Notes: generated by a model from the letters alone, not told the origin. 19,244 nt of DNA from JBJGXI01 sp045635475 (GCF_045635475.1 NZ_JBJGXI010000071.1:1-19244); one strand, 5' to 3'. Shown: positions 6,120-14,679, counted from the stretch's first letter. Translations and numbers: made by a program.

Positions 6120-6857
6120 TTAGGATTTATTTCTATAAAAGAAGCTAGTAGCTGTATAGATGACCAAGATACACAAATCAATCACATATATTATTTTCCA
6201 TATATAACTCATGATATTAAATAGGGGGTTGGTGTAATAGCCTTGATGTGGATAGTTAACCCATTCATGAAACAAAAACAATTGGATGTTGGGCAAGCCG
6301 GGTGTTACATCAATTCGATACCAAATAATGTGAAGCAGAAAAAATACAGTCGTATGGATGGCAAAAAGTATAAGGCGATAAGTTATTTCAGAAATAAGGG
6401 AAGAACACTGTGTTCGATGTAGGTGTATATATCTTTTTTTCATTAACACATCCAATCGTTTAAAATCGGAACGGCCAATAGTACTTGCGTAAATAATAAA
6501 TAAAATCATGAACACTTGAAAGAAGGAAACAGAACCGGTGAAATAATAATCGATACAGACCAAAAAGGCCTGAAATAGATTAATAATAATAATCTGAAAC
6601 AGGAAAAGGTTGCTTACTTGATTCATTAGGAGCTTGTACCTTGTTATAAAAAAAAATAATAAAAAGACCCACATTAATCCTTCAGAAACAGCAAAAAATA
6701 TCCACTCATTTTTATATAAAAAAGTTAGCAGACTAACAACTCCCTCCATTACTACTAAAATGTATGTCCAATTGGTAAAAATATGTGAATTAGATTGAAT
6801 AATTGCGTCCTTTAAAGGGATGATAACAACTGTGAAATATTTAATTACACTATTCAT
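6120..6857 (-). CDS. Multi-pass membrane protein, function unknown
   Basis: The product has about six strongly hydrophobic segments (roughly residues 30-48, 52-72, 83-103, 107-125, 160-178 and 220-238), with basic loops such as K-R-L-D-V-L-M-K-K-R-Y between the fourth and fifth. I do not recognise the family. The start is uncertain. The ATG at 6857 has no ribosome binding site and lies inside the 5' end of the divergent SpoIID-like gene. A good site, AAAGGA, stands 7 bases before an in-frame ATT at 6800, and the next in-frame ATG encodes residue 38 (M-E-G-V-V). The true protein may be 19 or 37 residues shorter than the 245 given. No clear terminator follows the stop. Confidence 0.6.
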   Translation of the reverse strand: MNSVIKYFTVVIIPLKDAIIQSNSHIFTNWTYILVVMEGVVSLLTFLYKNEWIFFAVSEGLMWVFLLFFFITRYKLLMNQVSNLFLFQIIIINLFQAFLVCIDYYFTGSVSFFQVFMILFIIYASTIGRSDFKRLDVLMKKRYIHLHRTQCSSLISEITYRLILFAIHTTVFFLLHIIWYRIDVTPGLPNIQLFLFHEWVNYPHQGYYTNPLFNIMSYIWKIIYVIDLCILVIYTATSFFYRNKS

Positions 6858-8088
6858 GCTGTTGTTTTTGTTTGTTTTTCCGCATATTACGAGTGCGGAA
6901 GAAATGGTAACTGTACAATTAGTAAACTATGTAGAAGATACCTCGTCACTTCATTTTGAACTTGAGGGTTCATTTTTCACACTTGATCCAACGGTGGCGT
7001 TAAAAGAAGGAGTAAGGTATACACTAAGCGTTGTAGATGGTTCGCTTATTTTGGAAGGGAACAACGAAACCTTTAACCTTGATCAGTCTTTTATTCTAGT
7101 CCCTGAGACCTATAACAAAAATCACTTAATACACATTGATGATCGTCCGTATTTAGGTGCAATGGAATGGAGAATCGAGGATAATGAGTACCTTCGTCCT
7201 GTTAATCAATTACCACTGGAGGATTATTTGAAGGGAGTAGTTCCTTTTGAGGTTTACCCAAGCTGGGGACTAGAGACCCTGAAAGCACAAGCGGTTGCTG
7301 CAAGAACGTATGCAGCATCACATTTGCGTGAAGAAATAGACGACACGATAAGCTATCAAGTTTATGGAGGTTATACCTGGAGTGAAGCAACAACCAGGGC
7401 TGTAGAAGAAACAAAAGGTAAAGTAATTACCTTTGATAACAAATTGATAAGTGCCTTTTATTCGGCGAGCAATGGTGGTGTAACAGAAAACAATACACAT
7501 GTTTGGGGAGGAGAAGCAAAGTCTTACTTTCCTATTAAGCAAGATCCCTATGATCCCATTCATCCTTGGGAATTTATTTTACATCAAACGCAAATAGACA
7601 TGGAGGAAATTAATTGGGAGGACCCTAATTGGTGGGACAAAATAGAGGAGAAAGATCTAGAAATCACAACATCAATTAAGAAAAGATTAGTCAAAAACGG
7701 TTACCCTGGCGATTTAAAAATTCTATCTATTCCTGAATTTAAAGTGGACAATGATCGTCTAGAATCGCAGCGAAGCGTTAAAGGCTCAATTACTATCGAA
7801 TTTTTTCAAAGAATAATCGATGGGACTGTGTTGTTTCGCCAGCTAAAGTTAGAAGATGTTGATCTTAATCAAATTCGACCTCTTATTGGAGGCAATCAAT
7901 TTAAAAGCTATTTAATTGATTCACTGGAAGCATCAAAAGGTGTCTATAAAGTGAAGGGGAGAGGCTATGGTCACGGTGTTGGCATGAGTCAGTGGGGAGC
8001 TAATTTCATGGGTGAACAAGGCAAATCCTATCAAGATATAATTGAGTTTTATTTCCCTGGAACAACTATTACTACTTTTACGGAGTGA
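6832..8088 (+). CDS. Secreted SpoIID/LytB-domain protein
   Basis: The protein has 418 residues counted from the GTG at 6832. It opens M-K-Y-L-I-T with a typical signal peptide (hydrophobic core 4-17, probable cleavage after T-S-A at 22), so it acts outside the membrane. SpoIID-type proteins are lytic transglycosylases that cleave glycan strands of peptidoglycan, in sporulation stripped of stem peptides. Conserved parts are L-P-L-E-D-Y-L-K-G-V-V-P-F-E with candidate catalytic Glu140, L-K-A-Q-A-V-A-A-R-T-Y-A, a Y-S-A-S-N-G-G motif, and C-terminal G-R-G-Y-G-H-G-V-G-M-S-Q-W-G-A. GTG is preferred over the ATG at 6820, because AAAGGGA directly abuts that ATG but is well spaced from the GTG. The protein is longer than B. 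subtilis SpoIID and carries a different N-terminal region (about 23-110), so it is a SpoIID/LytB paralogue rather than certain SpoIID. Confidence 0.85.
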   Translation: MKYLITLFMLLFLFVFPHITSAEEMVTVQLVNYVEDTSSLHFELEGSFFTLDPTVALKEGVRYTLSVVDGSLILEGNNETFNLDQSFILVPETYNKNHLIHIDDRPYLGAMEWRIEDNEYLRPVNQLPLEDYLKGVVPFEVYPSWGLETLKAQAVAARTYAASHLREEIDDTISYQVYGGYTWSEATTRAVEETKGKVITFDNKLISAFYSASNGGVTENNTHVWGGEAKSYFPIKQDPYDPIHPWEFILHQTQIDMEEINWEDPNWWDKIEEKDLEITTSIKKRLVKNGYPGDLKILSIPEFKVDNDRLESQRSVKGSITIEFFQRIIDGTVLFRQLKLEDVDLNQIRPLIGGNQFKSYLIDSLEASKGVYKVKGRGYGHGVGMSQWGANFMGEQGKSYQDIIEFYFPGTTITTFTE

Positions 8089-8128
8089 AAAAACAACGAA
8101 CAGTATGCGTACACTGTTCGTTGTTTTT
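8089..8128. terminator. Bidirectional intrinsic terminator
   Basis: A perfect 16-bp stem (8089-8104 with 8113-8128; core ACAACGAACAGT) around an 8-base loop has A and T runs on its two sides. It lies directly after the SpoIID-like stop and 5 bases beyond the stop of the convergent ABC-2 permease. Confidence 0.9.
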
Positions 8129-8133
8129 TAAAA

Positions 8134-9255
8134 TTATCTAGTTGCCACAATTGATTTTGTTTTATATAACCAAGAGCCAAGTACATAGGAAACAATGCCC
8201 CAGATTACCAGGATGCCTACACCGATCCAAAACGAGCTGGAAATGATTCCTGTTGAGTAAACCATACTATCTCGTAACCCCTGAGCAAAATAGGTGAGCG
8301 GAAGCACATGAGAAACTGGTTGTAACCATTCCGGCATCGTTTCGATTGGAAAGAACACACCACTTAAGAACATCATCAAAAAACTGACGATGTTTGCCAC
8401 ACCCATATATGCTTCAGTTGTTTTGCTGAAAGCAGAAATAAAATATCCTAACGCATTAAAAGAAAGTGCACCTAATAAAAAGACAATCAATAGACTGAGA
8501 AAATCTATGTATAGATTTGCCCCAAAGATGAATACGCCGATAAGTGATAAAATAACAATCTGAATGACACTGAACACCATCCGCATAACCATATCACTAA
8601 TGCCAAAAATACTCATTTTAGCAGGTGTCATACGAAGGCGCTTAATGAGTCCTTTACGACGCATTTCAACGAGGTCCACCATGCCAAACAGACCGCCCTG
8701 GGCAATGGCTAGCGCAATCATGCCAGTTAGCAAGAAATCTGTATAATCGAGATCATTGTTACCTGAGGTCATCGATTCAAACTGTAAATCGTAGGTGGGA
8801 GTTGCACCTGCGGCATATAAATTCGCCTGTTGAACGAATTTATCAAGCATACCGGAAATCGCTTGTGTAGTTGCACTTTGTTCATCTTCTTTGTTAACGA
8901 CAAAGATTAATGATGTAGCATCTGCTGTCTCTGGAAGAATGATGGCGGCATTCACTTCTCCATCCATTACCCACATATCCGCTTGTTCACGACTAACAGG
9001 CTGATCCGTTTTTACTTCAAGCACGGGTAGCTGATCGATTTGTGCTAATAGCATTTCTGATGTTTCATTTGGATTTTCATCTACGATCGCAACTTCTGCA
9101 CGAAACTCCTCATTTGAGCTACCGCTGAAAATAACCATAAAAATGACCATTAGTATGACAGGGAAAAAGATCCCCCAAAACCAAGCTTGCCTTTCGCGAA
9201 GCGTCATCTTTAATTGAGCAAGAAACATTTGTTGAAATTGTTTGATATTGTTCAT
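8134..9255 (-). CDS. ABC-2 type transporter permease
   Basis: The 373-residue membrane subunit of an ABC exporter. It has an N-terminal helix (about residues 22-44), a large outside loop (about 45-165), then five further helices with the L-S-G-V-F-F-P-I-E-T-M-P motif common in ABC-2 permeases of drug, antibiotic or polysaccharide export. The start is the ATG at 9255-9253 (M-N-N-I-K-Q-F-Q), with GGAGGG about 8 bases before it. An ATG five codons upstream overlaps that site and the end of the ATPase gene. The ATPase gene stops only 2 bases before this start, so translation is probably coupled. The substrate cannot be told. Confidence 0.9.
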   Translation of the reverse strand: MNNIKQFQQMFLAQLKMTLRERQAWFWGIFFPVILMVIFMVIFSGSSNEEFRAEVAIVDENPNETSEMLLAQIDQLPVLEVKTDQPVSREQADMWVMDGEVNAAIILPETADATSLIFVVNKEDEQSATTQAISGMLDKFVQQANLYAAGATPTYDLQFESMTSGNNDLDYTDFLLTGMIALAIAQGGLFGMVDLVEMRRKGLIKRLRMTPAKMSIFGISDMVMRMVFSVIQIVILSLIGVFIFGANLYIDFLSLLIVFLLGALSFNALGYFISAFSKTTEAYMGVANIVSFLMMFLSGVFFPIETMPEWLQPVSHVLPLTYFAQGLRDSMVYSTGIISSSFWIGVGILVIWGIVSYVLGSWLYKTKSIVATR

Positions 9256-9257
9256 CT

Positions 9258-10187
9258 TTAATCCCTCCATTCCTTACCAGTGAATGCTATAAACACATCT
9301 TCTAGACTCATTTCATGGATAGATACCTGTTCCACATGGTAATTTTTATCTTTTGTGAAACCGAACAATTCATATAAGGTATCTTCCGGCTTTGTTGTCC
9401 AGATTTTAAGTGCTGCGCCATTACGTTCAGTAGTGGTAACGGATGGAATCTTTTTAATGAAAAGATCCGCTTCTTCTGCAGCAAATTCTCCATCAAGGAA
9501 TGATAATCTTACTTCTCTTTCTTTCGTTAACCTTTCAATTAACGCAGCAGGGGTTTCCAAGGTTACTATTTTACCTTGGTCGACAATACAAACCCGATCA
9601 CTTAATTTCTCGGCTTCTTCCATATAATGTGTAGTTAGTATGGTGGTTTTACCTAGTTGTTTTAATTGTAGAATAATATCCCATATATTGCGGCGCGCTT
9701 GAGGATCTAGTCCTGTTGTAGGTTCATCAAGAAAAATGATTTCGGGGTTACTGATCATAGCAAGGCCAATCGCAAGACGTTGACGCTGTCCGCCAGATAA
9801 CTTTTTCACTTGGTTTTTTCGATGTTCGGTAAGATTAACTAACTTTAAGATTTCTTCTGTCGGTTGTGCTTTTTTGTAGAAGGTTGCAAATAGGTTCAAA
9901 TTCTCTTCTGGAGTTAACAAATCAAACATCGCACTGGATTGAGGCTGTACACCTATTTTCATTTTGATATCATCCGCATCTTTCTCCCAGGTCAAGCCTC
10001 CAAAGTGAATCGAACCTTGATCTGGAGAAACTAATCCTTCAATCATTTCCAGCATTGTTGTCTTTCCAGCACCATTTGGTCCGATAATGGTGAATACTTC
10101 GCCAGCTTGTACTGAGAAGCTAATATCCTTTACAGCATGAATGGAACCGAACGATTTCTTTAATTGTTTTACTTCTAAAACCGTCAT
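9258..10187 (-). CDS. ABC transporter ATP-binding protein (ABC-2 exporter ATPase)
   Basis: This 309-residue cytoplasmic ATPase drives the permease encoded just downstream. It has Walker A G-P-N-G-A-G-K-T-T (36-44), Q-loop Gln83, signature L-S-G-G-Q (130-134), Walker B I-I-F-L-D-E-P (Asp154, Glu155) and the switch histidine in T-T-H-Y-M-E-E-A-E. A C-terminal extension of about 80 residues, ending E-D-V-F-I-A-F-T-G, is typical of the drug-exporter (CcmA/DrrA-like) group. An AGCGAGG site precedes the ATG. No regulator or two-component system is adjacent, so the inducing signal and cargo are unknown. A TATAAT (10234-10239, minus strand) 47 bases upstream may be the -10 box, but its -35 is weak. 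Confidence 0.92.
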   Translation of the reverse strand: MTVLEVKQLKKSFGSIHAVKDISFSVQAGEVFTIIGPNGAGKTTMLEMIEGLVSPDQGSIHFGGLTWEKDADDIKMKIGVQPQSSAMFDLLTPEENLNLFATFYKKAQPTEEILKLVNLTEHRKNQVKKLSGGQRQRLAIGLAMISNPEIIFLDEPTTGLDPQARRNIWDIILQLKQLGKTTILTTHYMEEAEKLSDRVCIVDQGKIVTLETPAALIERLTKEREVRLSFLDGEFAAEEADLFIKKIPSVTTTERNGAALKIWTTKPEDTLYELFGFTKDKNYHVEQVSIHEMSLEDVFIAFTGKEWRD

Positions 10188-10298
10188 ATTTTATCCTCGC
10201 TTTCATGGCAACATTTAGACATATCAATTGTACATTATATTGCAAAATATGGTTACGCAAATTTAAAAAAATTACAAATTACTTTAAAAGTTTAAATT

Positions 10299-10328
10299 AA
10301 AAAAGCTTGTACGAGAAGTGTACAAGCT
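10299..10328 (-). terminator. Intrinsic terminator of the acetate-transporter locus
   Basis: On the minus strand AGCTTGTAC (10328-10320) pairs perfectly with GTACAAGCT (10312-10304) around a 7-base loop, followed by a TTTTT run. It lies 11 bases beyond the stop codon of the gene at 10340-10956. Confidence 0.9.
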
Positions 10329-10339
10329 GGATAGCAAAT

Positions 10340-10956
10340 TTATTTGAAAATCCCAAATGGTTTTCCAACAGGAAGCGTTACTTTACCAAAGTGTGTGTTT
10401 AGCACACTTGCTGCGGAACCATAGAAACTAAATATCGCAATTAGTAGTTCAGATACTGCCGCAACCATGTGCATCACTTCGGGTAGGATGCCAAGTGTCG
10501 ACAGTGAAAGACCGATGAACAAGAAGTCAATGAGTACAAAAATAATGAATAGCACCTTATGAGTTTCCATCGCACCGACAGTGATAAATAAGCTGAAAAT
10601 TAAGTATCCAATATAAGCAATGCCTAATTGTTTCACATCAACTGCAGCCGCAGCCGCTTCGCCGAATACGCCAAATTGTATTAACCAAGATGTTCCTACT
10701 CCGAGACAGAATAATCCAAACGCTCCAAAAGCTGTGGTTCCGAACGTGTTATTATGCTTCGCGTCAAGCAAACTTGCAATTAGTTGTGCAATTCCACCGA
10801 GGAAAATTGCCAAGGAAGAACGAAAGAGACCCCATCTGTCCAGCCAAGTTTAGCGGAGGACGCGACTAGGGTTACCATTGCTAAGCCGAATAGTCCAAAA
10901 GCAGAAGGGTCTGCAGTAGCAATTTTTACTTGTTGTACAGTTTCTGTTTGATTCAT
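10340..10956 (-). pseudogene. GPR1/FUN34/YaaH-family acetate uptake transporter, broken by a 1-base frameshift
   Basis: The gene starts at the ATG at 10956-10954 behind AGGAGGT (spacing about 7). Frame 1 encodes 49 residues of a normal N-terminus (M-N-Q-T-E-T-V, then A-D-P-S-A-F-G-L-F-G-L-A-M-V-T-L and F-V-L-P-W) and then runs into TAA at 10782. From 10809 the expected continuation (A-I-F-L-G-G-I-A-Q-L) lies in another frame and continues to 10340 with the family's six-helix pattern. The sequence reads TTGGCA where TTGGGCA would restore one reading frame of 205 residues, the usual length of these inner-membrane acetate/succinate permeases. Either the gene is a recent pseudogene or one G is missing from the assembly. 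A TTG at 10813 could restart translation, but the protein would lack the first helix. Confidence 0.85.
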
Positions 10957-10986
10957 GCTGAAACCTCCTAATAAACATACTTGTCT

Positions 10987-11015
10987 AATTTACAGAAAAA
11001 GATGAACCGTTTCAA
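10987..11015 (-). promoter_or_regulatory. Probable SigA promoter of the acetate-transporter locus
   Basis: On the minus strand, TTGAAA (-35, 11015-11010) and TAAATT (-10, 10992-10987) are 17 bases apart, about 30 bases before the ATG. Five and four of six bases match consensus. Confidence 0.5.
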
Positions 11016-11044
11016 TGGAAATATATTCTATAATAAATGTAGTG

Positions 11045-11773
11045 TTATTTTTCGTGTTTAATCGGTGGAATTTGCACATTATTTTCATCTCGAAGACAAA
11101 TATGTAACTCCTGCCTATCATTAATAGAAGCAAAGAAAATATCGTTAATATTATGAACTCCGTGAGCAACTATTTGCTGTTGTAACCATACTTCATTTAA
11201 ACTAAAGTAACTTAGCACATTGTTGTAAATTTTCCCTTCTGCGACTAACGGAAAAGAAATGCTTGATCTTGTTTTTTGGATATTCATATCTTCTAGCGTG
11301 ACTGTATTTTTTAGTGGTTTCTTAAGTACACTAAGAGATCCATTTGCCTCAATAATTGCGGTTTCAACATCATTTATATCAAACACATTTTTTTCGCGAA
11401 GCATTTGAATGATGTTATCGATAGAATAACGAATCTTTCTCAAGTTTTTATCTAATAACTTCCCATTTTGAATAACAATTGTTGGTTCGAAGGTAATGAA
11501 CTGATCTATTTTTCTGCTCTTTATCTTCCATTTAGCAACTACCCTTTGAAGCACTCCGAGTGCAATAATTGCGAATGCTGTTGGAAGATGTTCAATGTTT
11601 GGGTCTGCGATATCTGCTCCAACCACTGCTCCTAGCGTTACTACAATTAAAAAATCAAAAACGGGTAATTGTCCAATCGCCCGCTTTCCCATAAAAAGAG
11701 TGATGAATAATAGCAAAGGCAAAATAGTAACGATTCTTAGAAGTACAATTAACATATCTTTTAAAAAATCCAT
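11045..11773 (-). CDS. DUF421 (YetF-like) membrane protein
   Basis: A 242-residue protein with three N-terminal membrane helices (about residues 6-26, 36-52 and 58-76 from this start) and a cytoplasmic DUF421 domain. The motifs are G-K-R-A-I-G-Q-L-P-V-F-D-F-L-I-V-V-T-L-G, then P-T-I-V-I-Q-N-G-K-L, and I-R-Y-S-I-D-N-I-I-Q-M-L-R, all typical of the YetF/YkjA/YcaP family. Members are widespread in spore formers, and some are linked to germination or spore coat. A general function is not established. Start choice: AAGGGG stands about 8 bases before a GTG at 11776 and 11 before the ATG at 11773. The GTG at 11785 overlaps the site and is unlikely. The gene appears to be monocistronic and is divergent from the aldo/keto reductase gene. 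Confidence 0.85.
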   Translation of the reverse strand: MDFLKDMLIVLLRIVTILPLLLFITLFMGKRAIGQLPVFDFLIVVTLGAVVGADIADPNIEHLPTAFAIIALGVLQRVVAKWKIKSRKIDQFITFEPTIVIQNGKLLDKNLRKIRYSIDNIIQMLREKNVFDINDVETAIIEANGSLSVLKKPLKNTVTLEDMNIQKTRSSISFPLVAEGKIYNNVLSYFSLNEVWLQQQIVAHGVHNINDIFFASINDRQELHICLRDENNVQIPPIKHEK

Positions 11774-11881
11774 CACGTTTTTCACCCCTTAATAAGTAGT
11801 TGTAATGATTATTATTAGCATTCAACATATACCCATGCATGATAAGTAATAATAACTAAGCTTATAAAGATGCATTATACT

Positions 11882-11909
11882 TTGGAACGAATTGTATTTG
11901 CGTTACAAT
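11882..11909 (+). promoter_or_regulatory. Probable SigA promoter of the aldo/keto reductase gene
   Basis: TTGGAA (11882-11887) and TACAAT (11904-11909) are 16 bases apart. The -10 matches five of six bases. The predicted transcript begins near 11916, about 30 bases before the start codon. Confidence 0.5.
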
Positions 11910-11948
11910 TAATATATCGCTTACATATTGAAGAAGAGGTGGTTACTT

Positions 11949-12863
11949 ATGAAATATAGACGTTTAGGTACAACAGATTTAAAGGTTTCTGTTGTCGGAG
12001 TTGGTACATGGCAGTTTGGTGGTGACTGGGGCAAAGATTTCAAACAAGCTGAAGTTGACGCTATTTTAACTCAAGCAAAGGATTTAGGTATTAATTTAAT
12101 CGATACAGCCGAATGTTATGGTCCTGATCATTTATCTGAAAGCTTTATCGGTGATTTTCTAGCACGTAATAATCGCCATGATTGGGTTTTAGCTTCTAAA
12201 TTCGGTCACCATTGGCACACGAAGTGGAGCAATGCTTGGAGTGTTGATGACGTGCGTCAGCAATTGGAGGAGTCATTACGTGCATTAAAAACAGACTATA
12301 TTGACCTATATCAATTTCACTCTGGATCAGATGAAGATTTTGACAATGATGATTTGTGGACAATGCTCGATAAGCAACTTCAAGCTGGTAAGATTCGTAA
12401 TTTAGGCATTTCAATAGGAAGTAACAAAAATATTCACCAGACGGCACAAGCGACCAAAAGAAATGCTAAAGCAATTCAGGTTGTTTATAACCGTTTGGAC
12501 CAAGCACCAGAAGCGGAAGTATTTCCTTCTTGTATCGAACAAGACCTTGGAGTGTTGGCAAGGGTTCCGCTCGCAAGTGGTTTCTTAAGTGGGAAGTACA
12601 AGCCAGGTGTTAAATTCGAAGACAAAGTTCGTAAACGCAGGGAGCAAGCAGATATTGATGAGCAATTAAAGGTTGTCGAACAGATTAAGCAAACAGAAGT
12701 TCCTGAAGGTGTAGAAATGGCACAATGGGCATTAGCCTGGTGCTTACAAAACCCAGCAGTAACCTGTGTTATCCCTGGCTGTAAGAGTCCAGAACAAGTT
12801 ATTGCAAATGCGAAAGCTGCAGAGTTGGACATCGTTGCCGAAGATCACAGACTAGCTTGGTAA
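11949..12863 (+). CDS. Aldo/keto reductase
   Basis: The 304-residue TIM-barrel NADPH-dependent oxidoreductase starts at the ATG at 11949, behind AGAGGTGG. A TTG seven codons upstream lies before that site and is not used. The catalytic tetrad is Asp52 and Tyr57 (N-L-I-D-T-A-E-C-Y-G), Lys84 (A-S-K-F-G) and His124 (Y-Q-F-H-S-G). The C-terminal cofactor segment V-I-P-G-C-K-S-P-E-Q-V reads as in this family. It is closest to the IolS/YccK-like group of short-chain aldehyde and ketone reductases. The physiological substrate cannot be inferred. The gene forms its own transcription unit, with the promoter at 11882-11909 and terminator at 12891-12930. Confidence 0.92.
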   Translation: MKYRRLGTTDLKVSVVGVGTWQFGGDWGKDFKQAEVDAILTQAKDLGINLIDTAECYGPDHLSESFIGDFLARNNRHDWVLASKFGHHWHTKWSNAWSVDDVRQQLEESLRALKTDYIDLYQFHSGSDEDFDNDDLWTMLDKQLQAGKIRNLGISIGSNKNIHQTAQATKRNAKAIQVVYNRLDQAPEAEVFPSCIEQDLGVLARVPLASGFLSGKYKPGVKFEDKVRKRREQADIDEQLKVVEQIKQTEVPEGVEMAQWALAWCLQNPAVTCVIPGCKSPEQVIANAKAAELDIVAEDHRLAW

Positions 12864-12890
12864 AATAATATAGATAAACAACAGATTAAA

Positions 12891-12930
12891 AAAGCCTAAT
12901 TTCTAATCATCACATTAGAAATTAGGCTTT
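12891..12930. terminator. Bidirectional intrinsic terminator
   Basis: A perfect 17-bp stem (12891-12907 with 12914-12930, AAAGCCTAATTTCTAAT arm) around a 6-base loop lies between the convergent aldo/keto reductase and ABC-F genes. It can serve both strands. Confidence 0.85.
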
Positions 12931-12936
12931 ATCTAA

Positions 12937-14493
12937 TTAAAATACTTTTGTCGTCCAATCCTCACAATTCCACACGTCTGTAACAACACCTTCATAAAAT
13001 TCAGGTTCGTGGGAAATAAGCAAAACGCTTCCTTTGTATTCTGTTATCGCGCGTTTTAACTCATTTTTAGCATCTTGGTCAAGGTGGTTCGTAGGCTCAT
13101 CGAGTACGAGTAAATTTGTTTCGTTATTAATTAATTTACATAAACGTACTTTTGCTTTTTCGCCACCACTTAGTACTTGGACCTTGCTTTCGATGTGCTT
13201 CCTTGTCAGACCGCATTTCGCTAAAGCAGAACGAACTTCCTGTTGTGTGAAGTGACGGAATTCTTCCCATATTTCTTCAAGACAGGTGTGTTGGCTTGAG
13301 GTCTTGAGCTCCTGTTCAAAGTAGCCAATATGCAAATGCTCACCTAATTCAACAGAACCTGATACCGGTTTAATTTCACCTAGAATGCTACGCAGCAGTG
13401 TTGTTTTTCCGATACCATTGGCACCAGATAGGGCAATTTTTTGTCCGCGTTCCATAGATAAATTAAGTGGTCTAGAAAGTGGCTCGTCATACCCGATTAC
13501 AAGATCTGTTGTTTCAAACAAGTACTTACCTGGAGTACGTGCAAGCTGAAAATTAAAATGTGGCTTCGGCTTTTCTGCATCCAGTTCAATAACATCCATC
13601 TTATCAAGCTTCTTTTGACGAGACATGGCCATTCTACTCGTTGCAGCATTCGCTTTGTTTCTTGCGACAAAATCCTTCAAGTTCGCGATTTCTTTTTGCT
13701 GCTTCTTATAAGCAGAAACCTGTTGCTGTTTTTTCATCTCATACACACGTTGAAATTCTTCGTAATCTCCAGGATAACGATTTAATTGTTGGTTCTCCAT
13801 ATGATAAATTAAATTAACGACACTATTCAAAAATGGAATATCGTGTGAAACGAGAATAAATGCATGATCATAATTCAATAAGTAGTTTTTCAACCAGACG
13901 ATGTGTTCCACGTCAAGATAGTTTGTCGGTTCATCGAGGATCAAAATATCGGGTTTTTCTAATAGCAACTTAGCGAGTAACACTTTTGTCCGTTGCCCAC
14001 CGCTTAAATCATGGACATCACGGTCTAAGCCATAGTCTATCAAACCAAGTCCATTGGCAATTTCTTCTACCTTAGCATCAATCGTGTAGAAACCATTATT
14101 GGTAAGTGCGTCCTGCATTACTCCTGTTTCTTCAAGCAATGATTCTAATTCATCTGGACCGACCTCACCCATTTTAGCGAATAATTCATTCATTTCGGTT
14201 TCCATGTCGTACAAATATTGAAATGCTGTTCGTAATACATCGCGAATGGACATTCCTTGTTCTAACACAGAGTGCTGATCCAAGTAACCGACCCTCGTGC
14301 GCTTTGACCATTCTACTGTACCAGCATCAGGCTCTAATTTACCTGTAATAATATTCATGAAAGTTGATTTACCTTCACCATTGGCTCCAATTAGTCCAAT
14401 ATGCTCTCCTTGCAATAAACGAAAAGATACATCATCGAAGATTGCGCGATCTCCAAATCCGTGACTTAAATTTTTTACTGTTAATAAACTCAT
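12937..14493 (-). CDS. yfmM: ABC-F family ATPase, YfmM-like ribosome-associated translation factor
   Basis: A 518-residue cytoplasmic protein with two ABC ATPase domains and no membrane part. The first Walker A is G-A-N-G-E-G-K-S (36-43) with signature L-S-G-G-Q-R-T. The second domain has G-A-N-G-I-G-K-T-T and L-S-G-G-E-K-A-K. Both Walker B boxes read L-D-E-P-T-N. Between them is the basic helical interdomain linker (Y-K-K-Q-Q-K-E-I-A-N-L-K-D-F-V-A-R-N-K), which in ABC-F proteins reaches toward the ribosomal peptidyl-tRNA. The length and the ends (M-S-L-L-T-V-K-N-L-S-H-G-F-G and N-C-E-D-W-T-T-K-V-F) match B. subtilis YfmM as I recall it. ABC-F proteins resolve stalled ribosomes or confer resistance to ribosome-targeting antibiotics. 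Which applies here is not shown. AAGGTG lies before the ATG. Confidence 0.9.
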   Translation of the reverse strand: MSLLTVKNLSHGFGDRAIFDDVSFRLLQGEHIGLIGANGEGKSTFMNIITGKLEPDAGTVEWSKRTRVGYLDQHSVLEQGMSIRDVLRTAFQYLYDMETEMNELFAKMGEVGPDELESLLEETGVMQDALTNNGFYTIDAKVEEIANGLGLIDYGLDRDVHDLSGGQRTKVLLAKLLLEKPDILILDEPTNYLDVEHIVWLKNYLLNYDHAFILVSHDIPFLNSVVNLIYHMENQQLNRYPGDYEEFQRVYEMKKQQQVSAYKKQQKEIANLKDFVARNKANAATSRMAMSRQKKLDKMDVIELDAEKPKPHFNFQLARTPGKYLFETTDLVIGYDEPLSRPLNLSMERGQKIALSGANGIGKTTLLRSILGEIKPVSGSVELGEHLHIGYFEQELKTSSQHTCLEEIWEEFRHFTQQEVRSALAKCGLTRKHIESKVQVLSGGEKAKVRLCKLINNETNLLVLDEPTNHLDQDAKNELKRAITEYKGSVLLISHEPEFYEGVVTDVWNCEDWTTKVF

Positions 14494-14635
14494 AATCCAA
14501 ACACCTTTTCCTTTAAAAGTTATCCTTCCTCATTATATAGGGTATTATCAGAAAACGATAGTGGATATTAAAGGTTTAAAAAATGAATGTTTTACTTATT
14601 AAATTAAAAACGAACATTGCTAAATATAAATGTTA

Positions 14636-14679
14636 TTTTGCAATTTATATATTGCAAAAAGTTAAATATAATATATAAT
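14636..14679 (+). promoter_or_regulatory. SigA promoter overlapped by a perfect inverted repeat, likely operator
   Basis: TTTTGCAAT (14636-14644) and ATTGCAAAA (14651-14659) form a perfect 9-bp inverted repeat with a 6-base spacer. The right arm covers a -35-like TTGCAA (14652-14657), followed 16 bases later by a consensus TATAAT (14674-14679), about 30 bases before the start of the membrane-protein gene. A bound dimer would block RNA polymerase. The Cro/C1-type regulator encoded second in this operon is the obvious candidate. A weaker AACATT/AATGTT pair lies just upstream (14613-14618, 14629-14634). Confidence 0.6.
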
